From positions 1 to 46,548 of the forward strand of contig CAVRAP010000014.1 of assembly GCA_963718995.1 (NCBI GenBank): a DNA stretch of 46,548 nt, read 5' to 3'. Origin of the DNA: UBA4744 sp963718995 (GTDB taxonomy: Bacteria > Actinomycetota > Acidimicrobiia > Spongiisociales > UBA4744). The notes beneath the pieces are model-generated. The model did no database searches. It saw only the letters and a list, made by a program, of their open reading frames with translations, and had not been told where the DNA came from. Shown here one piece after another: positions 33,564 to 40,429 of this stretch. The translations under genes and the position numbers were made by a program. The first letter of the stretch is position 1. Each line of letters starts with the position of its first letter.

Positions 33564-34195
33564 TGGACTTCACCGCCTCTCGCACCAATACGACCGACCC
33601 CGAAGGCCCGGGGACGGATCCGCCCAGCATCAAGATTCCCGCGTTCGGCGTCGACGTCGACGATCTCCACATTGAGCGTGGTCACCCGTTCGCCACCCAT
33701 GCGACCCGGCATCTTCTTACCCTTGAAGACACGGGCCGGAGTGGCACAAGCGCCGATCGAACCGGGGGCCCGGTGCACCTTGTGCACACCGTGGCTGGCA
33801 CCTTGTCCGGAGAAGTTGTGGCGCTTCATGACGCCCTGGAATCCTTTGCCCTTGGAAATGCCGGCCACGTCGGCTTTGCCGCCCTTGACCAGCACGTCGG
33901 AAACATTGATTTCCTGGCCGACCTTGTAGTCATCCGGGTTGTCGACCCGGATCTCGACCAGGTGACGGCTCGGGGCAACGCCGGCGGCCGCATAGTGGCC
34001 GGCCATCGGCTTGTTCACCTTGCGGGCAGGCAACTCCCGGAAAGAGATCTGGATGGCCGAGTAGCCGTCCGTCTCCTTCCGTTTGATTTGCGTGACGAAG
34101 CACGGGCCGGCCTTGATGACCGTGACCGGGATGGCCCTGGCGTCTTCGTCGAACACCTGGGTCATGCCGAGCTTCTCGCCGAGAATCGCTTTCAC
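33556..34195 (-). CDS. rplC: 50S ribosomal protein L3, one frameshift
   Basis: L3 of about 212 aa: KAILGEKLGMTQVFDEDARA, ISKGKGFQGVMKRHNFSGQG, ASHGVHKVHRAPGSIGACAT, KKMPGRMGGERVTTLNVEIV. After VDAERG a surplus A (about 33636) shifts the frame; removing it gives ILMLGGSVPGPSGSVVLVRE and AVKSNV, the proper L3 end. The start is a GTG at 34195 sharing GTGA with the rpsJ stop; the stop overlaps the rplD start by 8 bases. The long frame joining rpsJ and rplC in the raw sequence is an artefact of two shifts. Confidence 0.93.
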
Positions 34196-34507
34196 AACTT
34201 GATCTCCACTTCTACGCCTGCAGGCAGATCGAGCCGCATCAGCGAATCGACCGTCTTCGGGGTCGGCTCGAGAATGTCGATCAGCCGCTTGTGGATGCGC
34301 ATCTCGAAGTGCTCTCGCGAGTCCTTGTCGACATGCGGTGAGCGGATCACGCAATAGCGGTGAATCTCGGTCGGCAAGTGGCACCGGGCCTTTGATCTTG
34401 GCCTGGGTGCGCACCACCGTCTCGGCAATCTTCCGCGCCGACTCGTCGACCACTTGGTGGTCGTAGGCCTTGAGCCTGATGCGGATCTTCTGTCCTTGGT
34501 CTGCCAT
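34192..34507 (-). CDS. rpsJ: 30S ribosomal protein S10, one frameshift
   Basis: S10 of about 104 aa: GQKIRIRLKAYDHQVVDESA, RKIAETVVRTQAKIKGPVPL, then in the second frame PTEIHRYCVIRSPHVDKDSR, EHFEMRIHKRLIDILEPTPK, TVDSLMRLDLPAGVEVEIKL. A doubled T at about 34376 (CTTGCCG for CTGCCG) breaks it. S10 also serves as NusE in antitermination. It is preceded by a short repeat-bearing spacer after tuf. Confidence 0.94.
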
Positions 34508-34519
34508 TGTCGCTTTGCT

Positions 34520-34541
34520 CCAGTTCTCGAGTTCTCAGTTC
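34520..34541. repeat. Short heptamer-like stretch in tuf-rpsJ spacer
   Basis: CAGTTCT, CGAGTTCT, CAGTTCG, that is two 7-base units around one of 8. It belongs to the same style as the other arrays but is brief. Confidence 0.45.
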
Positions 34542-34544
34542 GCC

Positions 34545-34559
34545 CCACCCCGAGGGTGG
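34545..34559 (-). terminator. 6-3-6 hairpin directly after tuf
   Basis: CCACCC-CGA-GGGTGG begins immediately after the tuf stop codon. Without a U tract it might be a partial terminator or an RNA end that lets tuf be expressed above rpsJ. Confidence 0.45.
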
Positions 34560-35750
34560 TTAGGCGATGATTTTGGTGACGGTTCCGGCGCCGACGGTGC
34601 GGCCACCCTCACGAATCGCGAACTTCTGACCCTCATCCATCGCGATAGTCGTAATCAACTCAACCGTCATCGTCGTGTTATCACCCGGCATCACCATCTC
34701 GGTGCCCTCCGGTAACGTCACCGACCCGGTCACATCCGTCGTCCGGAAATAAAACTGCGGGCGATACCCCGGGAAAAACGGGTTATGACGACCACCCTCC
34801 TCCCGAGTCAACACATACACCGTTGCCTCAAACGTCGTATGCGGAGTAATCGAACCAGGCTTCGCCAACACCTGACCCCGCTCCACATCATCCTTACCAA
34901 CCCCCCGCAACAACACCCCAACATTGTCACCCGCACGACCCTCATCCAACAACTTGCGGAACATCTCCACACCCGTCGCTACCGTCTTACGAGTCGGCCG
35001 GATCCCCACAATCTCAACCTCTTCACCAACCTTCACAACCCCCTGCTCAATCCGACCCGTAACCACCGTCCCCCGACCCGTAATCGAGAACACATCCTCA
35101 ATCGGCATCTGGAACGGACGATCCAAAGGACGCTCCGGCGTCGGCACATAATCATCAACCGCCGCCATCAACTCCATAATCGAAGCAACCGCCGCATCAT
35201 CACCACCCGTCAACGCCGCCAAAGCAGAACCCCGCACCACCGGAATGTCATCCCCGGGGAACTCATACTCCGTCAACAAATCCCGAACCTCCAACTCAAC
35301 CAAATCCAACAACTCAGGATCGTCAACCTGATCGACCTTATTCAAATACACCACGATATAAGGCACCCCAACCTGACGAGCCAACAACACATGCTCCCGC
35401 GTCTGCGGCATCGGACCATCCGCCGCCGACACCACCAAAATCGCCCCATCAATCTGCGCCGCACCCGTAATCATGTTCTTGATGTAATCCGCATGACCCG
35501 GCATATCCACATGCGCGTAATGACGAGCATCCGTCTCATACTCAACATGAGCAATCTGAATCGTGATCCCCCGCTCACGCTCCTCCGGCGCCTTATCAAT
35601 CTCATCAAACGACGTAAACGCAACCGAAGCATTCGCCTCATGCAAAACCTTCGTAATCGCCGCCGTCAACGTCGTCTTCCCATGATCAATATGACCCATC
35701 GTCCCAACATTCACATGCGGCTTCGTCCGCTCAAACTTCGCCTTGCCCAT
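34560..35750 (-). CDS. tuf: Elongation factor Tu
   Basis: 396-aa EF-Tu, intact. GTP-binding motifs: GHIDHGKT (19-26), VDMPGHADYIKNM and LNKVDQVDD; the threonine of switch I is in ERERGITI. The C-terminal barrel ends GGRTVGAGTVTKIIA. Codon use is extraordinary: from about codon 4 the wobble bases are almost all G or T (GAT, CAT, TAT, TTT, GGT, TTG, ACG, GCG), while fusA, rpsG and the S10 genes prefer C. The last 14 codons return to C-ending. Segments such as YLNKVDQVDDPELLDLVELE and VVRGSALAAL look less like typical actinobacterial EF-Tu than like that of other phyla. This suggests a mosaic gene. Confidence 0.96.
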   Translation of the reverse strand: MGKAKFERTKPHVNVGTMGHIDHGKTTLTAAITKVLHEANASVAFTSFDEIDKAPEERERGITIQIAHVEYETDARHYAHVDMPGHADYIKNMITGAAQIDGAILVVSAADGPMPQTREHVLLARQVGVPYIVVYLNKVDQVDDPELLDLVELEVRDLLTEYEFPGDDIPVVRGSALAALTGGDDAAVASIMELMAAVDDYVPTPERPLDRPFQMPIEDVFSITGRGTVVTGRIEQGVVKVGEEVEIVGIRPTRKTVATGVEMFRKLLDEGRAGDNVGVLLRGVGKDDVERGQVLAKPGSITPHTTFEATVYVLTREEGGRHNPFFPGYRPQFYFRTTDVTGSVTLPEGTEMVMPGDNTTMTVELITTIAMDEGQKFAIREGGRTVGAGTVTKIIA

Positions 35751-35766
35751 GGGATAGCCTCCTGTT

Positions 35767-36320
35767 TTACTCGCCGCGCACCCGGGCGACGATCTCTTGT
35801 GAGATCGAATCGGGCACGTCCTGGTAGGAATGGAATTGCATTGTGAAGGTCGCTCTTCCCTGAGTACGTGACCTCAGGTCGGTGGCATACCCGAACATCT
35901 CGGCCAGCGGCACCTGGGCGGTGACCACCCGGGCGTTGCCCCGCTGCCCCATCTCGTCGATCTTGCCGCGCCGGGAAGACAAATCCCCGATCACATCGCC
36001 CATGTACTCGTCCGGCACGACGACTTCAACCGCCATCACCGGCTCGAGCAGCTTGACGCCGGCCCGCTTGGCAGCTTCCTGCAAAGCCATGGACCCGGCA
36101 ATCCGGAAAGCCATCTCCGAAGAGTCGACATCGTGGTACGACCCGTCGGTGAGAATGGCCCGGACGTCCACCAGCGGGATATCCGGCCAGGATGCCCTGA
36201 TCGAGGGCCTCCTCGATGCCAGAGTCAACCGATGGGATGTACTCGCGGGGGATCTTGCCGCCCTTGATCTGATCGACGAACTCATAACCGCCGCCGGGAC
36301 CCGTTGGCTCGAGGTGATGA
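35767..36320 (-). pseudogene. Duplicate 3' fragment of fusA (copy A)
   Basis: Encodes the EF-G C-terminus again (ALQEAAKRAGVKLLEPVMAV, GDLSSRRGKIDEMGQRGNAR, DSISQEIVARVRGE) and ends in the natural TAA at 35769-35767. It has no start of its own, and one surplus G near 36180 breaks its frame. It differs from copy B by several scattered bases, including one amino-acid change (GSMALQ against GSIALQ), so it is not an exact copy. Confidence 0.8.
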
Positions 36321-36855
36321 GGCGACGATCTCTTGTGAGATCGAATCGGGCACGTCCTGGTAGGAATGGAATTGCATTGTGAAGGTCGCTCTTCCCTGAG
36401 TACGTGACCTCAGGTCGGTGGCATACCCGAACATCTCGGCCAGCGGTACCTGGGCGGTGACCACCCGGGCGTTGCCCCGCTGCCCCATCTCGTCGATCTT
36501 GCCGCGCCGGGAAGACAAATCCCCGATCACATCGCCCATGTACTCGTCCGGCACGACGACTTCAACCGCCATCACCGGCTCGAGCAGCTTGACGCCGGCC
36601 CGCTTGGCAGCTTCCTGCAAAGCGATGGACCCGGCAATCCGGAAAGCCATCTCCGAAGAGTCGACATCGTGGTACGACCCGTCGGTGAGGATCGCCCGGA
36701 CGTCCACCAGCGGATATCCGGCGAGGATGCCCTGATCGAGGGCCTCCTCGATACCAGAGTCAACCGAGGGGATGTACTCGCGGGGGATTTTGCCGCCCTT
36801 GATCTGATCGACAAACTCATAACCGCCGCCGGGACCCGTTGGCTCGAGGTCGATG
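35785..36855. repeat. Tandem direct repeat, two 0.54-kb copies of the fusA end
   Basis: Copy A spans 35785-36320, copy B 36321-36855. Both start with GGCGACGATCTCTTGTGAG and end near GGCTCGAGGT. I counted several substitutions and at least one indel between them, giving identity of roughly 98 percent by eye. Confidence 0.88.
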
Positions 36856-38420
36856 ACCACGTGCCCGTACTGTCCACGGCCGCCCGACTGGCGGACATAT
36901 TTGGCGACCACTTTGCTAACCGGGCCTTTGATGGTCTCCCGGTAGGCAACCTGCGGCCGGCCGACATTGGCTCCGACCTTGAACTCACGGATCAACCGGT
37001 CGACGAGCACATCGAGGTGCAGCTCGCCCATCCCGGCGATGATGGTCTGCCCCGTCTCTTCATCGGACCGCACCAGAAAGGTCGGGTCCTCCTCGGAGAG
37101 GCGGTGGAGAGCGTCGCCCAGTTTGTCCTGATCCGATTTGGTCTTCGGTTCGATTGCAACGGAAATGACGGGGGCGGGAAAGGACATCGATTCCAGCTGG
37201 ATCGGATGGGCGGCATCGCAGAGCGTGTCGCCGGTCGTCGTCATCTTCAATCCGATCGTCGCCACGATGTCGCCCGTATGGATCGTGTCGAGATCCTCAC
37301 GGTGATTGGCGTGCATGCGCAGGAGCCGGCCGATGCGCTCCTTCTTGGCCGAGGTCACGTTGTAGATCTGGTCGCCCTTGGCAGCCTGACCCGAATACAC
37401 ACGGAAGTAGGTGAGCTTGCCGACATGCGGATCGCTCATGATCTTGAAGGCCAGGGCGGTGAAAGGCTCGGTGTCATCGGCGGCCCGTTCGAGGACGATG
37501 TCTTCCTCACCGGGCTTGAACCCGGTGACGGGCGGAAGATCGGCCGGACTGGGAAGGTAGTGAATGACCGCGTCGAGCAGCGGCTGGACGCCTTTGTTCT
37601 TGAAAGCCGAGCCACAGAAGACCGGCGTGAAGAGCCGTTGGAGGGTGGCCGCCCGAACGGCGGCATGCACCTCGGATGGGGAGATTTGAACTTCCTCGAG
37701 GAACTTCTCGAGCAGCTTCTCATCTACATCGGCGCAGGCCTCGAGGAGTTTGCCTTCCCATTCGCGGGCTTGCTCCTGGTACTCCGCCGGGATTTCGGTT
37801 GTCTCCCAGTGTTTCCCATCGTCGCCGCTCCAGATGTGAGCTTTCATCTCCACCAGGTCGATGACCCCCTGAAATTCCGCTTCGGACCCGATGGGGATCT
37901 GCACCGGTACCGGTTTGCCTTCGAGTCGCTCCCGGATGCTGTCCACCGCCGAGAAGTAGTCCGCTCCGATCCGGTCCATCTTGTTGATGAAGCAAATCCG
38001 GGGAACCTTGTAACGGTCGGCTTGACGCCATACGGTTTCTGACTGAGGCTCGACTCCGGCTACCGCATCGAATACGGCAACGGCACCATCGAGTACCCGC
38101 AGGCTGCGCTCGACTTCGACGGTGAAGTCGACATGTCCGGGGGTGTCGATGATGTTGATCCAGTGGTCACGCCATCCTGCGGTGGTAGCGGCTGAGGTGA
38201 TGGTGATGCCGCGCTCTTGCTCCTGCGCCATCCAGTCCATCACAGCGGCACCCTCGTGAACTTCACCCAGCTTGTAGGTCTTGCCGGTGTAGTAAAGGAT
38301 GCGTTCGGTGAGCGTCGTCTTGCCCGCGTCGATATGGGCCATGATCCCGATGTTCCGGGTCCGGCTGAGCGGGTACTGACGCAGGTGCGTCAGTGCATCG
38401 TTGCTCTTTTCGTTGCTCAT
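36282..38420 (-). CDS. fusA: Elongation factor G
   Basis: 712-aa GTPase for ribosomal translocation and recycling. Motifs: MAHIDAGKTTLTERILYYTG, DWMAQEQERGITITSAATT, IIDTPGHVDFTVEVERSLRV, FINKMDRIGADY; the C-terminal domains have YVRQSGGRGQYGHVVIDLEP. The natural ending is lost: after SQEIVA the frame runs across the duplication junction as SSPRANGSRRRL, so the last residues are foreign. The natural end exists only in copy A downstream. ATG at 38420; the 38-base spacer to rpsG shows no repeat. Confidence 0.94.
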   Translation of the reverse strand: MSNEKSNDALTHLRQYPLSRTRNIGIMAHIDAGKTTLTERILYYTGKTYKLGEVHEGAAVMDWMAQEQERGITITSAATTAGWRDHWINIIDTPGHVDFTVEVERSLRVLDGAVAVFDAVAGVEPQSETVWRQADRYKVPRICFINKMDRIGADYFSAVDSIRERLEGKPVPVQIPIGSEAEFQGVIDLVEMKAHIWSGDDGKHWETTEIPAEYQEQAREWEGKLLEACADVDEKLLEKFLEEVQISPSEVHAAVRAATLQRLFTPVFCGSAFKNKGVQPLLDAVIHYLPSPADLPPVTGFKPGEEDIVLERAADDTEPFTALAFKIMSDPHVGKLTYFRVYSGQAAKGDQIYNVTSAKKERIGRLLRMHANHREDLDTIHTGDIVATIGLKMTTTGDTLCDAAHPIQLESMSFPAPVISVAIEPKTKSDQDKLGDALHRLSEEDPTFLVRSDEETGQTIIAGMGELHLDVLVDRLIREFKVGANVGRPQVAYRETIKGPVSKVVAKYVRQSGGRGQYGHVVIDLEPTGPGGGYEFVDQIKGGKIPREYIPSVDSGIEEALDQGILAGYPLVDVRAILTDGSYHDVDSSEMAFRIAGSIALQEAAKRAGVKLLEPVMAVEVVVPDEYMGDVIGDLSSRRGKIDEMGQRGNARVVTAQVPLAEMFGYATDLRSRTQGRATFTMQFHSYQDVPDSISQEIVASSPRANGSRRRL

Positions 38421-38458
38421 TTCTTCCTCAGTCGCTATGCGGTTGTCAGGCGGCGCTA

Positions 38459-38926
38459 TTACCAGCGGTAGTGGGCAAACGCCTTGTTCGACTCGGCCAT
38501 CTTGTGAATGTCCTCACGGCGTTTCACGGCGGAGCCGGTGTTGTTGCTCGCGTCGAGAATCTCGTTGGCCAGCCGCTCGGCCATGGCATTCTCCTTGCGC
38601 TTACGCGCGAAGTTGACCAGCCAGCGGATGGCAAGTGAATTGGCCCGCTTGGGACGAACCTCGACGGGCACCTGGTAGGAGGAGCCGCCGACCCGTCGTG
38701 AACGAACCTCAACCTGGGGGCGGATGTTGTCGATCGCCCGCTTCAGAACGGTGAGAGGATCTTGACCGACCCGGCGCTCCACGATCTCGAGAGCGCCGTA
38801 GACGATCGAGCGAGCGGTCTCCTTCTTGCCGTCCAGCAACACCTTGTTGATGAGCTGACTGACCAGCAAGCTGCGATAGACGGGATCCGGGTCGATGTGC
38901 CGTTTGGGCGCAGGTCCACGTCGCAT
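38459..38926 (-). CDS. rpsG: 30S ribosomal protein S7
   Basis: 155-aa S7: RRGPAPKRHIDPDPVYRSLL, SQLINKVLLDGKKETARSIV, VGGSSYQVPVEVRPKRANSL, ASNNTGSAVKRREDIHKMAE and NKAFAHYRW at the end. S7 represses the str operon in E. coli; no equivalent site was identified. The ATG shares a base with the rpsL stop (TAATG). Confidence 0.97.
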   Translation of the reverse strand: MRRGPAPKRHIDPDPVYRSLLVSQLINKVLLDGKKETARSIVYGALEIVERRVGQDPLTVLKRAIDNIRPQVEVRSRRVGGSSYQVPVEVRPKRANSLAIRWLVNFARKRKENAMAERLANEILDASNNTGSAVKRREDIHKMAESNKAFAHYRW

Positions 38927-39297
38927 TACGACTCCCTCTTCGTCCCGTAGCGGGAGCGTGCCTGTCGTCGGCCCGATACCGCGGCCGCATCGAGCGTGCC
39001 CCGGATCACTTTGTATCGAACTCCCGGGAGGTCTTTGACACGGCCTCCACGGACCAGAACGATGGAGTGCTCCTGGAGGTTGTGGCCCTCGCCGGGGATG
39101 TAGGCGGTGACTTCAACCCCGGAGGAGAGACGGATACGCGCGACTTTTCGCAACGCCGAGTTGGGTTTTTTGGGCGTCACCGTATAGACGCGGGTACAAA
39201 CCCCGCGGCGCTGCGGCGCACCGGCCAGACCGGGCGTTTTTTCCTTCTTGGGCTTCGGCTTCCGACCCTGACGGATCAGCTGCTGAACGGTCGGCAC
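38926..39297 (-). CDS. rpsL: 30S ribosomal protein S12
   Basis: 123-aa S12: PTVQQLIRQGRKPKPKKEKT, GLAGAPQRRGVCTRVYTVTP, KKPNSALRKVARIRLSSGVE, GEGHNLQEHSIVLVRGGRVK. Lysines 43 and 88, the classic streptomycin-resistance positions, are both wild type, so no such resistance is predicted from S12. First gene of the supercluster. Confidence 0.97.
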   Translation of the reverse strand: MPTVQQLIRQGRKPKPKKEKTPGLAGAPQRRGVCTRVYTVTPKKPNSALRKVARIRLSSGVEVTAYIPGEGHNLQEHSIVLVRGGRVKDLPGVRYKVIRGTLDAAAVSGRRQARSRYGTKRES

Positions 39298-39470
39298 AGA
39301 CCCTTCTCTCTTCTCTTCGGCGCACCCCTGCCCGCTTTCTGGGCCGGGGTATTTACAGACGGAACAGTGCGATCACCATGGGTGAAGGCACCGACCAGCC
39401 ACATTATCGACCCGTAGCCACCGTGGCGACTTCGAGACACGAGGAAACGTGGCGGGAAAACCGAGGCGGA

Positions 39471-39499
39471 AGTATATGCGCGACGGGGAGATGTTGCAA
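39471..39499 (-). promoter_or_regulatory. Promoter of the str-S10-spc-alpha supercluster
   Basis: On the minus strand TTGCAA (39499-39494), a 17-base spacer and TATACT (39476-39471) form a near-consensus housekeeping promoter. Predicted start is near 39463, leaving a leader of about 165 bases before the rpsL ATG, long enough to carry translational feedback control. Confidence 0.72.
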
Positions 39500-39514
39500 A
39501 AAGGCGGACTAGAA

Positions 39515-39549
39515 CAGTCAGCAGTCAGCAGTCACCAGTTACCAGTCAG
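39515..39549. repeat. Heptamer array CAGTCAG-type
   Basis: CAGTCAG, CAGTCAG, CAGTCAC, CAGTTAC, CAGTCAG: five units in exact 7-base register, directly upstream of the rpsL promoter. Confidence 0.88.
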
Positions 39550-39577
39550 AAGCAGGCGTCTGGACGTGGCAGGAACG

Positions 39578-39639
39578 GTACTGGGAAGCTGGAAAGCTGA
39601 AAGCGAAGCGGTCTGAAAGCTGGGAACTGGGAACTACGC
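39578..39639. repeat. Heptamer-type array before the YczE-like gene
   Basis: GTACTGG, GAAGCTG, GAAAGCT, GAAAGCG, AAGCGGT, CTGAAAG, CTGGGAA, CTGGGAA, CTACGCT read in 7-base steps up to 8 bases before the ATG at 39648. Confidence 0.7.
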
Positions 39640-39647
39640 TCGCTTCC

Positions 39648-40370
39648 ATGTTCATCTCCGTGACCCGTGCCGAGTTGCGCCGCCGGCTCCCGCAGCTGAT
39701 GTTTGGCCTCGTTGTCGTCGGACTCGGCTTTGCCTTGATGGTCGAATCCAACCTCGGTCTCGGCCCGTGGGAGGTCCTCCACCAGGGGATATCGAACCGA
39801 ATCGGCATCCCTATCGGAACGGTCGGCATCTTCGTCGGGTTGCTGGTCCTGGGCGCCTGGATTCCCCTGCGACAACGACTGGGGATCGGCACGGTGCTCA
39901 ACGTCATAACCATCGGCATCGTGATAGATCTCACGATGCTGGCCATTCCCGACCTGAGCTCCCTACTGATCCGCTGGCCGGCGCTCCTCGGTGGACTGCT
40001 CCTGGTCGGCGTGGGCGGCGGCCTCTATATAGGGGCAGGCCTGGGACCCGGCCCCCGCGACGGCTTGATGACCGGAATGGCAGCCCGCGGTTGGTTCTCA
40101 ATCCGGACCGCTCGCACGCTCCTGGAGATCACGGCATTGGCCGCCGGGTGGTTGCTGGGCGGAACCGTCGGCATCGGAACCCTGCTATTCGCCGTGGGGA
40201 TTGGTCCGCTTGTCCAGCTCTTCCTGGGGAAACTAACGATCGGGAAACCCGGTCACCAGTCGCCGGCACCAGTCGCCGGCAAACACGCCGCAGGCGTTCG
40301 GATCGATGGCCGGACCGCTCGGGAACCTCGAACACCAGGAACTGAAAATGGCGATCGTGACGGGCACTAA
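39648..40370 (+). CDS. YczE/YyaS/YitT-family membrane protein
   Basis: 240-aa membrane protein. The N-terminal VVVGLGFALMVESNLGLGPW and the later GLYIGAGLGPGPRDGLMTGM are characteristic of the YczE/YyaS family, whose role is poorly defined. Six or so hydrophobic segments reach to about residue 195; the last 45 residues are polar and include two copies of a 13-base DNA repeat. The start lies right after a heptamer array and has no Shine-Dalgarno; TACGCT 7 bases earlier could be the -10 box of a leaderless mRNA. Confidence 0.8.
   Translation: MFISVTRAELRRRLPQLMFGLVVVGLGFALMVESNLGLGPWEVLHQGISNRIGIPIGTVGIFVGLLVLGAWIPLRQRLGIGTVLNVITIGIVIDLTMLAIPDLSSLLIRWPALLGGLLLVGVGGGLYIGAGLGPGPRDGLMTGMAARGWFSIRTARTLLEITALAAGWLLGGTVGIGTLLFAVGIGPLVQLFLGKLTIGKPGHQSPAPVAGKHAAGVRIDGRTAREPRTPGTENGDRDGH
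40254..40279. repeat. 13-bp direct repeat in the YczE-like tail
   Basis: CACCAGTCGCCGG occurs twice in tandem (40254-40266 and 40267-40279), in the polar C-terminal end of the gene. Confidence 0.85.
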
Positions 40371-40413
40371 CATCCTGGAGGGACGACGCCGGTCAGGGTT
40401 GTCCCGATGCCTT

Positions 40414-40422
40414 GAAGGAGGA
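40414..40422 (+). promoter_or_regulatory. Ribosome binding site deciding the BMP lipoprotein start
   Basis: GAAGGAGGA lies 7 bases before the ATG at 40430. An in-frame ATG at 40412 overlaps this site and would spoil the signal peptide, so it is rejected. Confidence 0.85.
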
Positions 40423-40429
40423 ATTCAGT

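Larger units (their letters stand above)
39298..39647. other. rpsL leader and divergent spacer, no gene
   Basis: 350 bases between rpsL and the plus-strand membrane gene. The left half is the rpsL leader of about 165 bases; next comes the promoter at 39471-39499; the right third is made of two heptamer-type arrays reaching to within about 10 bases of the plus-strand start codon. No coding frame is credible. Confidence 0.7.

Noticed and set aside
33239..34507. A 422-codon frame that joins S10 and L3 sequence, suggesting a fusion protein
   Set aside because: It arises from frame shifts in both genes; each has its own proper end or start (GTGA overlap at 34192-34195) once one base is removed.
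1962..34507. Programmed ribosomal frameshifting in many genes
   Set aside because: No shared slippery sequence is seen and the affected families do not use it; sequence error explains the scatter better.
35767..36320. A second, independent fusA-like gene
   Set aside because: No start codon, no N-terminal domains and a broken frame; it is a copy of the 3' end only.
36669..38042. A 457-codon plus-strand frame opposite fusA, and similar long frames opposite secY (23472-24356) and the BMP gene (40367-41737)
   Set aside because: They are antisense shadows of strongly coding high-GC genes and show no protein-family features.
18560..39549. CRISPR array
   Set aside because: The repeats are contiguous 7-base units without unique spacers, and no cas gene is present.
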